A stretch of 64,000 nucleotides of DNA from Carpediemonas membranifera. Its lineage: Eukaryota; Fornicata. A program made the position numbers and the translations under genes. The stretch lies in NCBI GenBank assembly GCA_019828565.1, contig JAHDYR010000062.1:1485058-1549057 (forward strand), given 5' to 3'. Within the stretch, counting starts at the first letter, position 1. Every line of letters starts with the position of its first letter. Shown here piece by piece: positions 56,631 to 64,000 of the stretch. The notes beneath the pieces were generated by a model. That model was not told the origin of the DNA and did not search any database. It worked only from the letters and a program-made list of their open reading frames with translations.

Positions 56631-58509
56631 TTAATGATAGCGAGGAAGAGCACCTCTCTGGGAGTCGTAGTGGAAAGGAGATTGCTCTATCTGATCTGAA
56701 GTTGCATCGTAGGTGCACCAAAGGATGTTCTCGCTGGCGCTCTTATCTCGGTGAGAGAGATTGAGAAGTATGTCTCTCTGCTCGGGATGCCGACGTAGCC
56801 GTTCAACGCGCCATGGAGCTCCCTCGCACGCGGGATTCTGGCAGAGCATGGTGCGGTGTGTGTGCACCACACGTCTGAAGTGTGTTTTGCAGTATGGGCA
56901 CACGATGGAAGTGCGGAATTCCGAGACCATCGTGACAGTCACGACGACGTTGTGCCGGAGCATTATGCCAGGAAGTGCTCGAGCAAAGTGGCGGTACGGA
57001 GCACAGGAGGGAGTGCCGGCGGAACCGAACAGTGCAGCCCCATACGCGACTTCGAGATGAATGGGCTCCGGGGGGCGCCCGCCGAGATCATCCAGGAGTT
57101 GACGTCCAGCCCGGGCGAAGTGCTTCAGGCGCAGACAGTGATTGGCAAAACTCGCACGGCGGAAACACTTTCTCATCCCCTCGTTGATGATCTGAACGAT
57201 GTTCTCATGGACAAACCTAATCGACTGTTTGAGAGCCTCTAGACTTGTCGTTTTGAACGATGCTGCGCTCATATTCACGCGGAAAGAGGGGGGTGGCAGT
57301 GTAGCCACACTTAGCGAGTACGCCAGATACACTCTGCCCGTCTGGGCGGCGGATCGTGTAGCCGCCCAGCGACCGAGCACCAGGGTCGAAGCCCATGAGA
57401 GCTTGAATGTCCGGGGCAGGAGTGCCTCGGCGTCATCCTGACCGAGCCGAGCCCGCTTGTTATTGTTACCCTTTTTGTACGTGGGCCGGTCAGCCACCCG
57501 ACCGCCACGGTATTTCTCGCGACCCACCCAAACCGTCACAGCAACAGAGACCCCGTCTGTCTTCACAGAGAGCACTCTGCGGAGCTTGGTGATGTCGCCG
57601 TGATCACGCTCGTATCTATCAACCTGCTCAGTGGTCTAGTTCTTGGTTGCTGACCAATTCACGTGCACACGGAGGCGCCTCTTCATCGCTGGGGTGAGCG
57701 CTGTTACTCCGCGCTCGATGGTCATGAACCCAGGCCTGACCGGTGCCATCGGCACGAACGGAATGAGCTTCAGCTCTGGCAGAGCCTGGCTGAGCTCGAG
57801 GTTCACGGCACGAGGGAGTGTGACCAGCTTGGTTACTGCAGCACTCATGCGCGTGACGCACGACAGCACGCCGACAAGGGCCTCGGCCACGGTACCAGTG
57901 CGACCCACCCGTTGCCCCTCGGGCAATGCATGCATTTGAGGATGATACCTGTCATGATCGGCGGCTATGGCGGCAACCTCAGTGTCGAGCTCGCCTAGGG
58001 TGTCGAGAAAATCCTGTCGAACACCCGGCCGATCATGGAGGAGCGGACGCACCCGTTCTAATCCAGCACGAAGACGGGTCAGGTACCCGGGTGACGCGCG
58101 CGAGAGCCAGACCCGGGTGGCTGTGGAGTACTCGCCCAACCAGGTGTCAAATGGCTTGCACAAGCCAAGGTAGCTATAAGCCGTGACGAAGTCCTGGACG
58201 AGTGGGGTTATGTCAGGGTCCCTCCACATCGCCAGGTCGCCAATCCACCTGCACCGATCCGCTGCCTTTGCCTTGGACTTTTCCCTTGGCAATGCTGACG
58301 ATCTGCGCGAGGACCTCCTCATCGAACAGGTTGACCGTAGATGCAGAGACGCACGCAAGCAGGCAAGTGAATGTGTACTTAGCCTGCGTGAAAGAACGCA
58401 TGCCGGGTTCAAGATTTCCTCGCCGCGGCGCGTTGTTATCGCCTCCGCCGTTAATCTCGCCAATGGCCTTGTTAACGGAAGCCTTCACCGTGTATATCTT
58501 GGAAGGCAT
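56631..58509 (-). pseudogene. Fanzor (eukaryotic TnpB-like RNA-guided endonuclease), broken
   Basis: It aligns with copy 1 over the full length, starting MPSKIYTVKASVNKAIGEIN. Catalytic and zinc motifs remain: GFDPGARSLGG (in a shifted frame), EFRTSIVCPYC, LCQNPAC and HRDKSASENILW. The EFRTS motif, with its Glu just before the zinc Cys pair, is the Fanzor1-type relocated active-site residue. Lesions are a frameshift near 58250, a TAG at 57636-57638, a frameshift near 57425 before the first catalytic Asp, and a compensating single-base change in a C6 run near 57288-57293. The two Fanzor copies lie on opposite strands and differ at many sites, so they are old relatives rather than a recent duplication. 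A (GAC)n microsatellite at 58661-58679 lies 5' of the frame. Confidence 0.8.
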
Positions 58510-58862
58510 CGGAGTCTATTGAGCTGCCTGCATCGAGCATTTCTTTTCAGGGTTCATCAGCTGGCAGCATCCCTCAAAACACAAGAAACCGCATCATACA
58601 ACACAAAGCGTCTTTACTACCAGCTACAACCGCTTTCCACCACTAGTGTCTCTCACAACAGACGACGACGACGACGACGTCATGAGCTTCAGACGCCAGC
58701 AATGGACGACAGATGAGCGCGTAACAGACGAGCACATACGCGAAAGAAGGCAGCAGCGTTCGACACAGACGATGGACGACGCATCTTTTCGTGCAGACCG
58801 ACGACTGAAAGCACGACAGACCGATGGCACAGACGAGGGCTGAAGTGGGTGAGTGGAGGTAG

Positions 58863-58893
58863 TGTGCCACGCAAGATAAGAATACTTGAGTCT
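58863..58893 (-). repeat. 31-bp direct repeat, high-coordinate copy
   Basis: Partner of 56439-56469 with one mismatch. Read leftward, both copies encode RLKYSY(L/P)AWH in the frame of short flanking ORFs. Confidence 0.85.
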
Positions 58894-59260
58894 AAAAATC
58901 CCGCCCAGAACCGTCGCCCTTACCATTGCCGACGCCCTCATGTCCGCTACCCTTTTGGTGTATGATAGGTGGGCAGTCAGGCTGAACCTGTTTAGTCCCC
59001 TGGAGTTCATCCCGGGGGGGTTGACAGCCTAAGCCTTCTTTACATGAACCCCCAGTAAACATCTCTAAATACCACAACAACACGATACATAAACTGCGAC
59101 GTCGCAAATTCTGGAATTTATGGTGGGCCCGAGTGGCGCATCGTTCTCGCTACCTCTACGATAGACTCTCATCGGCATGATTTGCTGGTTCTTCATTCCC
59201 ATTCAGCACCAGGTTCGCTGTGAGGACGCTGTCATCATCATTTGACCCCTGCATATCTGC
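58894..59260 (-). other. Flank of Fanzor copy 2 with a start motif and a short broken frame
   Basis: A GTCGCAGTTTATG start motif (59088-59100) opens a short minus-strand frame (MYRVVVVFRDVYWGFM, then stop). A further open frame (MNSRGLNRFSLTAHLSY...) continues to the direct repeat. A 32-nt GT...AG segment could join them. This may be the 5' part of a gene interrupted by the element, or chance. Confidence 0.3.
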
Positions 59261-59608
59261 TCAGTGCATGCCTGCCTGGATCATGCGAGCCACTGCACGC
59301 TTTGTTTCGCGCTCAGCGCTCATGTGGAGGTCACTCGAGAGGCTTTTGACGTCCTCGTCGACTTTGATGGCTGCAAGACGCTCTGCCGTCATGTTTCGAA
59401 GTTCCATGTATGCCTTCTTGCACTCGTCGGCAAACTCCCTGTCCAAATCCGGCATTTCGGGGAAGCTGTCCATGTTCTCGCACAACGCGGCATTCCCTGG
59501 AATATACGAACGGAACACCAGCGTCTTCGGAACCTCTTTAGTCGGTTTCAATGACTCAAAGCTCATGAATATGCGGCAATCACTTACTGCACCGATAATC
59601 GTGCGCAT
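59261..59608 (-). CDS. Small soluble protein of unknown function
   Basis: The 115-residue product starts MRTIIGAVSDCRIFMSFESL and has a helical, charged C-terminal half (FADECKKAYMELRNMTAERL, DLHMSAERETKRAVARMIQA). No signal peptide, membrane helix or zinc motif is visible, and I do not recognise the family. The start codon is embedded in GGGCAGTTTATG, the same arrangement as the TBC and Tmc-like genes, which is good support for a real gene and its 5' end. It lies between Fanzor copy 2 and CTF8 on the same strand as its neighbours. Confidence 0.55.
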   Translation of the reverse strand: MRTIIGAVSDCRIFMSFESLKPTKEVPKTLVFRSYIPGNAALCENMDSFPEMPDLDREFADECKKAYMELRNMTAERLAAIKVDEDVKSLSSDLHMSAERETKRAVARMIQAGMH

Positions 59609-59617
59609 AAACTGCCC
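59606..59617 (-). promoter_or_regulatory. Start motif GGGCAGTTTATG overlapping an ATG
   Basis: The ATG of the motif is the start codon of the 115-residue gene. Confidence 0.5.
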
Positions 59618-59725
59618 GTCCAGAAGTGGAATTTAACATGAACCCCCCTCAACGATATCTCAGGCTATCCGCTCTTGGGCTGCGGTTACGGCAGACCAAC
59701 GCCCCCAACGACCCGTGAGCATGAC

Positions 59726-60142
59726 CTACACCCCGACGGCATTGAACGAGGGCCGGACGGTGAACAAGGCTCGCCGCCGCACCACGGCGCTGATGGTGTA
59801 GGATGTGTGGTGTTGGGCACTGTTGTCCACCGCGCCGACGATGGCCTGGGACTGCATGGCCTTGAGCCGCTCCTCGTCCGCAGAGATGGCCGCCTCGACG
59901 TCCCGTTGGCGCTTCATCACAAGGAACGGCTTCTGAAGCGTCTCCCACTTGCCAATAAGCCGGTGAAATCCCGAGATCAGTACAGGTTTGCCGTCCTCCT
60001 CCACAAGGTTGCCGATCTCGCGCCCTTGCCGCTGTTCTGAGGAAACATCGAAGTGCCCCTGGAACTCGAAGAGCACCCACTCATCGATCGTGCCAGTACG
60101 GTTGAATATGGGAATCGGCTTCGATATTTGCCGCGTTCTCAT
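59726..60142 (-). CDS. CTF8: CTF8-like subunit of the alternative clamp loader (RFC-Ctf18)
   Basis: The 138-residue protein contains the Ctf8 core: EWVLFEFQGHFDVS, GNLVEEDGKPVLISGFHRLI, GKWETLQKPFLVMKRQ and the C-terminal LFTVRPSFNAVGV (family: kilFkxRP). Ctf8 with Dcc1 and Ctf18 forms an alternative clamp loader that acts on PCNA at forks and in sister-chromatid cohesion. The frame is open upstream with ATGs at 60313 and 60229. The ATG at 60142 matches the family's short N-terminus and has a CCGCAGAATTGG motif, the same variant seen before G-alpha, about 40 nt upstream. Confidence 0.75.
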   Translation of the reverse strand: MRTRQISKPIPIFNRTGTIDEWVLFEFQGHFDVSSEQRQGREIGNLVEEDGKPVLISGFHRLIGKWETLQKPFLVMKRQRDVEAAISADEERLKAMQSQAIVGAVDNSAQHHTSYTISAVVRRRALFTVRPSFNAVGV

Positions 60143-60316
60143 GTGGGGCGATGACGCGTGAACGCTTTGCGCCAATTCTGCGGGAAGCATGGAATCGCAT
60201 GGAGCAGCCAACATGACACGGTAGTACATAACAGCCACGGGAGCTGAATAGCCAGCAGGGCACAGGCATATCTCCCACGCCACCCCTCGAGTTGAGCTTT
60301 TATCTATATTCATCAC

Positions 60317-61387
60317 TTAAATACCCGTCTGCGCGAGGTTTGCGTGCAGTATGATGTCCTGCACGTCAGAGAGCACCTGCCTGATCTGGTTCGTGTCTGT
60401 CGCACAGGTGAAGTGGGGGTAGATCTGCTTGTGCCACGTCTTCGACCGGTTGAGCTCGAGGAAGCGGTTCATGACGTAGTCCTTGGCCGCGTTGTAATCA
60501 TTGCCCACCTTCGCAGCATGCGGGAAGCAGCACGTGAGGTCCTTGCGCTTGATCTTCTCCCGGAAGAGGTCGACCTTGTTAAAGAAGAGGATGAACGACT
60601 TGTCGATGAACCAACGGTTGTTGCAGATCTCGTCGAACAACAGCAGGCTCTCCTTCATGCGGTTCTGGGTCGGGTCCTCGATCAGCACCTGGTCGAACTC
60701 GGAGAGCGCCACGACGAAGATGACGGCAGTGACGTTGTCGAACACGTGGATCCACTTCTTCCGCTCGTTACGCTGCCCGCCGACGTCGATGAGCTTGAAC
60801 TTGACGCCGTCGATGAGGAACTCCGACTCGATGATTCCGGACGTCTTCACGCGGGAGCGGACGACATCCTGCTGCGTCGGCGAGTAGTTCGGCTGTGAGA
60901 CCTCCTTGAGCTTCGCAAAGAAGTATGCCGCCGAGTCGTTGAGCGAGAACTCGTGTGCGCGGCGGTAGGCCTGCTGGATGGCGGGGTCCTGCCACAGTGC
61001 CTCAATGTCCTCCGCGAGCTCGGAATCGAGCGGTTGCATCGGTGGGAGTTGCATCACATACTCAGCCCGGGATCTAGATGCGGGGTTTTCGATGTTGATG
61101 CCCAGTGAGTTGCAGGCAGAAACTAGGACCTTCATGGACTGAATGATGTTTGAGTGAACCACTGAACGGTACTGCATCCGCTCCCTCTCGTTGAATCCAC
61201 CGGCGTTGATGATCTTCATCTGCTTCACAATGGTGGACTTGCCAGACTCTCCCGATCCTAGCAACAGCACGCGGATTTCTTGGTCTTGCTTTCTACGGTC
61301 CTTCTTTAGGGACTTGTCGATGGCTTTCGAGGCCTTCCTGGCACGCTTTTCGTCTTCAGAGAGGTTGCTTGATCCGCAGCAAGCCAT
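60317..61387 (-). CDS. Heterotrimeric G-protein alpha subunit
   Basis: The 356-residue protein has every G-alpha motif: P-loop GSGESGKST, switch I RVKTSGI, switch II DVGGQRNERKKW, NKVD and TCATDT, with a typical helical domain in between. It binds GTP and couples receptors or other exchange factors to effectors. The start is MACCGSSNLSED. Gly2, needed for N-myristoylation, is Ala, but Cys3 and Cys4 remain for palmitoylation. The C-terminus (NLAQTGI) lacks the Cys of Gi/Go that pertussis toxin modifies. The upstream in-frame extension begins at a TTG, so the ATG at 61387 is chosen. A GCAGAATTGCG motif lies about 50 nt upstream. Confidence 0.93.
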   Translation of the reverse strand: MACCGSSNLSEDEKRARKASKAIDKSLKKDRRKQDQEIRVLLLGSGESGKSTIVKQMKIINAGGFNERERMQYRSVVHSNIIQSMKVLVSACNSLGINIENPASRSRAEYVMQLPPMQPLDSELAEDIEALWQDPAIQQAYRRAHEFSLNDSAAYFFAKLKEVSQPNYSPTQQDVVRSRVKTSGIIESEFLIDGVKFKLIDVGGQRNERKKWIHVFDNVTAVIFVVALSEFDQVLIEDPTQNRMKESLLLFDEICNNRWFIDKSFILFFNKVDLFREKIKRKDLTCCFPHAAKVGNDYNAAKDYVMNRFLELNRSKTWHKQIYPHFTCATDTNQIRQVLSDVQDIILHANLAQTGI

Positions 61388-61553
61388 TCTCTGCTGGATC
61401 GTCCGTTTGCTTTTTTTTTCTTGCACGCAATTCTGCAAGCCACCAGCGTATGACCAGCTTGGTAATGCAGCATTCAGTGACCAAATTCAACCAATGCCAC
61501 GGACTTTTATGCTACAGGCTTGCCAGAATTTATGATGATGATGGACGTCTGGC

Positions 61554-62708
61554 CTAGTCGCTGAGCCGCCCCGGGCTCCCATACTGGTGCCGCCACGTGT
61601 GAGCCTGGGCGAGCAGCTCCGCCAGCTCCTCGTCGCCCCAGGAGTCGGTCAGAGTCCGGACATGCTGCAGCAGGTGGATTGTCTGCTGGAAGTCCGCCTC
61701 CAGGATCCCGGCCGAGAACTGGGCCAGCAACGCCGCGCACACGAAGACATGGTACAGGGGCAGCCCGGCCTGGGTGCCGAGGGTCGAGTGCCCGGCCTCG
61801 GCCAGCTCGGACAGGTACGTGTCAAGCAGCCGGATGCCGAGGGCGAGGGGCAGCTCGCGGAGGAGCAGGCAGTTCATCCACCGGAAGCAGACGTGCAACA
61901 GGTCCGCCCCCACCTCGTCCATATGTTGCTTGACCTCGGGGCACACCTGGCTGAGGGCAGACCCCAGCTGACGCAGCATGCGGTGGATGCCCGGCTGGGA
62001 CGCCGTGTACGCGTCCTGGAACGCCGCCAGGATCGTCTGGAACGTGTAGAAGCAGTCCGCCTCGACGTCGAGCCACTGGTCTTCGGTGATCCCGTCGTCT
62101 TTGCCCGTCGTCATGTCGTACCCGCGGTGCCCGGCGAACACGGCCACGAGCGGCGTCACGACGTCCATGACACCCTGGACATAGCCGCAGGCAGGGTGAC
62201 GCGCCGCCCATATGTACAGCAGTCGGGCCACGAGGGCTCTGACGGGCGGGGTCTGCATCCCAGGCAGGTCGGGGGCGTTGCGGGGGAGATCGAGGTCCGC
62301 GATCTGATGCCACGTCGGCTGGTCGGACGCAACGCCGTCTACAGGGCCGAGCTTGTCCACTAACTTGCGGTACGCGGCCCGGTTAGTGGTGAGGAGAGCC
62401 GGGTTCTCCGCTTCGATGCCACAAAGTCTGCGCCATGCAGAAGCTCGGAATTCGGGCGGTGCTCCGGTCCAGCAGCAATTCGCCAGCGATATCAATTCTA
62501 TTTGTGTTGTATCTGCCTCTGCAAACATTGTTCTTATCCTGTTGTGGTTGCTGGCCTGGGCTGGAGTCGGCGATGAGGCCGCAGAACTGGCTCTTGGCGT
62601 GCTTGCAGCCGAAAGTGGCTGACGCATTCTAAGTATCTTATTTGGGTCTGAAGAGCCGCGTACGGCGATCGCTGGCAGCCTCATGCGATGTTGCGATGTT
62701 TGTTTCAT
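61554..62708 (-). CDS. TBC-domain RabGAP (TBC1D22-like)
   Basis: The 384-residue protein carries a disordered Ser/Pro-rich N-terminus and a TBC domain (about 95-350). Both catalytic residues are present: the arginine finger in IADLDLPRNAP (IxxDxxR motif) and the glutamine finger in CGYVQGVMDVV (YxQG motif). TBC proteins stimulate GTP hydrolysis by Rab GTPases in membrane traffic. The lead-in (NRIRTMFAEADTTQIELISL then CCWTGAPPEF) resembles TBC1D22/Gyp1-type GAPs. The start codon is embedded in CGCGCAGTTTATG, identical to the Tmc-like gene at 27340. Confidence 0.85.
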   Translation of the reverse strand: MKQTSQHRMRLPAIAVRGSSDPNKILRMRQPLSAASTPRASSAASSPTPAQASNHNRIRTMFAEADTTQIELISLANCCWTGAPPEFRASAWRRLCGIEAENPALLTTNRAAYRKLVDKLGPVDGVASDQPTWHQIADLDLPRNAPDLPGMQTPPVRALVARLLYIWAARHPACGYVQGVMDVVTPLVAVFAGHRGYDMTTGKDDGITEDQWLDVEADCFYTFQTILAAFQDAYTASQPGIHRMLRQLGSALSQVCPEVKQHMDEVGADLLHVCFRWMNCLLLRELPLALGIRLLDTYLSELAEAGHSTLGTQAGLPLYHVFVCAALLAQFSAGILEADFQQTIHLLQHVRTLTDSWGDEELAELLAQAHTWRHQYGSPGRLSD

Positions 62709-62717
62709 AAACTGCGC
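62706..62717 (-). promoter_or_regulatory. Perfect start motif GCGCAGTTTATG
   Basis: Its ATG is the start codon of the TBC gene; the core matches the motif at 27338-27350. Confidence 0.6.
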
Positions 62718-62975
62718 GTTGATTCGAGCGTGTCCCGGACGGTAGTGGGCGTGGGTGTTGAAGCATGCGGTTCATCGAGTGCATCGGAGCCATTACTCAT
62801 GGAATCTCATCTCCCCCACCACCACGCCACCATGCTGGGACGTTGTCACAAACTCGGATAACAGGAGTCAGGCCGACGGTATCCAAGCCCAAGAGGGCTG
62901 TGGCTGGGCCTCTCTGTTTGTGCGGGTCTGTCGCAGACTGGATCTGGGTTTTGATCCAGCCTCATCTCATCGGTG

Positions 62976-64000
62976 ATGATTGAAACGGCCCTCTCGGCTT
63001 TGGTCCGGGATGCGGCACAAATAGACGGTGAGTTCATGAGTAGGATACAGCAGTTCCTCGAAACTGATCCTGGAGCTATCAATTCCATCGCCACCCTGCT
63101 CAACGAAGGCATCGGTCGCAGTGAGCTCCTATACCTGCTTTCATGGATGAAGTTCGCACTTCAGGAAGGGAAGAAGGACAATTGTAACGTTGGAGCTATC
63201 GAGAATGTCCTCCTGACGACACTATTCCGGGTGGGAACGCCCGTCGACCTGGCTATCGACACCATGCGCGCCCTGTCGTTCGCCGTCGCACCCGACTTCC
63301 CCAACAGACACACCACACACCTCATTCAGACAGCCGTGCAGACTGTCGGGCCCGTGCAGCGTCTCCCGCCCCCCGCACTCGACGCACTGTGCGGCCTGCT
63401 GGGGTCCCTGCCAGCCTGCCCCGCGGACCTCGTCGGTCTCCTCTGGGACCTACTACAGCCCCGGGAGGACGGGTGCATGGTCGCGTGGGGCCGGCTGGTC
63501 GGCCATGTCGAGGCCCTGGCGTCAGACACGGCCGCCCGGCTCGACCAGGGCCTACTCATCCAGGTCATCAACGCCGACCCTGCCAGTCCCACAGGCAGTT
63601 CAGTCGGACCTGCTGTCGCTGGCCTTCTGCTGGCGTCGCTCAAGACCGCGTCCCCGGCCGAGGCGGCGTCCGTCGTCAGCCGGTGCGACCCTCACACCCC
63701 CGGCGGGGTCAAGGCCGCCTGTCTGCTGGCCAAGCAATTTATCAGATACCCTGCCGTCGTGCAGCCCTTCGTTGCTGCTCTGACAGCCGCCCTCGCGGAC
63801 CCCACTCTCGCCGACGTCGCACTCGAGTTCTGGGCCACGCTCACCCCTGAAACCGACTGCGAGACCGAGGCTGAGCTAGCTGAGGCCCGGGATCAGCGGG
63901 CGTTCCTGCTGGCCACCGACGTGGCAGCTGGGGCGGTGCGGCAATGCGTCGCTCTGCTGGACGACACCGACTGGGACGACCAGGCTGACGCCGCAGCTGT
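62976..64000 (+). CDS. Karyopherin-like HEAT-repeat protein, partial (3' end beyond the window)
   Basis: An ATG at 62976 opens a frame of 341 codons that continues off the right edge without a stop. The product is helical with HEAT-like pairs (LLYLLSWMKFALQEGKKD, VDLAIDTMRALSFAVAPDFP, AVVQPFVAALTAALADPTLA). A segment ADVALEFWATLTPETDCETE, then a long spacer with DDTDWDDQADA, is reminiscent of importin-beta/transportin proteins (VLEFW motif, acidic loop). Such proteins carry cargo through nuclear pores. The assignment is tentative because only the N-terminal third is visible and HEAT proteins look alike. It is one of four plus-strand genes here. Confidence 0.45.
   Translation, partial: MIETALSALVRDAAQIDGEFMSRIQQFLETDPGAINSIATLLNEGIGRSELLYLLSWMKFALQEGKKDNCNVGAIENVLLTTLFRVGTPVDLAIDTMRALSFAVAPDFPNRHTTHLIQTAVQTVGPVQRLPPPALDALCGLLGSLPACPADLVGLLWDLLQPREDGCMVAWGRLVGHVEALASDTAARLDQGLLIQVINADPASPTGSSVGPAVAGLLLASLKTASPAEAASVVSRCDPHTPGGVKAACLLAKQFIRYPAVVQPFVAALTAALADPTLADVALEFWATLTPETDCETEAELAEARDQRAFLLATDVAAGAVRQCVALLDDTDWDDQADAAA

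Larger units (their letters stand above)
56439..58893 (-). mobile_element. Fanzor element, copy 2 (decayed)
   Basis: A 2.46-kb interval is bounded by 31-bp direct repeats and contains one broken Fanzor gene reading leftward. The 43-bp block shared with copy 1 lies between the gene's 3' end and the low-coordinate repeat. The repeats may be a long target-site duplication or part of the element ends. Confidence 0.6.

Noticed and set aside
58661-58679. (GAC)n tract near Fanzor copy 2
   Set aside because: A simple microsatellite; nothing links it to element function.
1-64000. tRNA, rRNA, CRISPR arrays and bacterial operon signals
   Set aside because: No A/B box pairs in intergenic DNA, no rRNA-like segments and no spaced repeat arrays were seen; the introns exclude a bacterial source.

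Overview
The window looks like nuclear DNA of a small, gene-dense, flagellated protist, most likely a metamonad excavate of the Carpediemonas type (inference). It encodes eukaryote-only machinery: an Sm/LSm protein, a TFIIE-alpha-like factor, a heterotrimeric G-protein alpha subunit, CYFIP/Sra-1 of the WAVE complex, POC1 and a PIH1/CS protein of centriole and axoneme biology, CTF8 of the alternative clamp loader, a TBC RabGAP and a Tim17/22/23-family protein. Coding DNA is GC-rich at third positions, intergenic gaps are mostly under 300 bp, and about 28 of 32 genes lie on the minus strand. I resolved ten spliceosomal introns, nearly all 28-30 nt, most ending in (T)NACACAG. That is the merged branch-point/3' splice signal known from Giardia and Trichomonas. 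A GCAGTTTA(TG) motif sits at or just before many start codons, like the initiator-driven, very short 5' leaders of those relatives.

Layout. 1-5.6 kb: a partial secreted protein, a metallo-beta-lactamase-fold hydrolase, a ZIP transporter with an in-frame stop, POC1 and a PIH1/CS protein. 5.6-7.9 kb: a decayed Fanzor (eukaryotic TnpB-like RNA-guided nuclease) element. 8.1-13.1 kb: SmE-like protein, a FIST-cyclase fusion and TFIIE-alpha. 13.2-27.3 kb: a giant PocR-TmcB-like membrane protein, CYFIP and a second Tmc-like membrane protein. 27.5-34.9 kb: an RCC1-like protein, a fluoride exporter, a small coiled-coil protein, a cis-prenyltransferase, a zinc/HTH protein and a second RCC1-like protein. 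35.1-46 kb: a membrane-anchored DUF229 sulfatase-like protein, a large unknown helical protein, a bacterial-type ornithine decarboxylase, the second zinc/HTH paralogue, another unknown helical protein and the Tim17-family translocase. 46-55.6 kb: a tandem AAA ATPase, glycogen phosphorylase and a giant helical-repeat protein. 56-58.9 kb: a second decayed Fanzor element flanked by 31-bp direct repeats. 59.2-64 kb: a small unknown protein, CTF8, G-alpha, a TBC GAP and a karyopherin-like gene running off the right edge.

The genes do not form an operon. Several fit shared themes: sensing and signalling (FIST-cyclase, PocR-Tmc, second Tmc, G-alpha), cytoskeleton and flagellum (CYFIP, POC1, PIH1/CS), and glycan or carbohydrate metabolism (cis-prenyltransferase, glycogen phosphorylase). 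The most unusual content is the pair of Fanzor relics with shared terminal blocks, the initiator-like start motif, the minimal intron set, and the FIST-cyclase and PocR-Tmc fusions.
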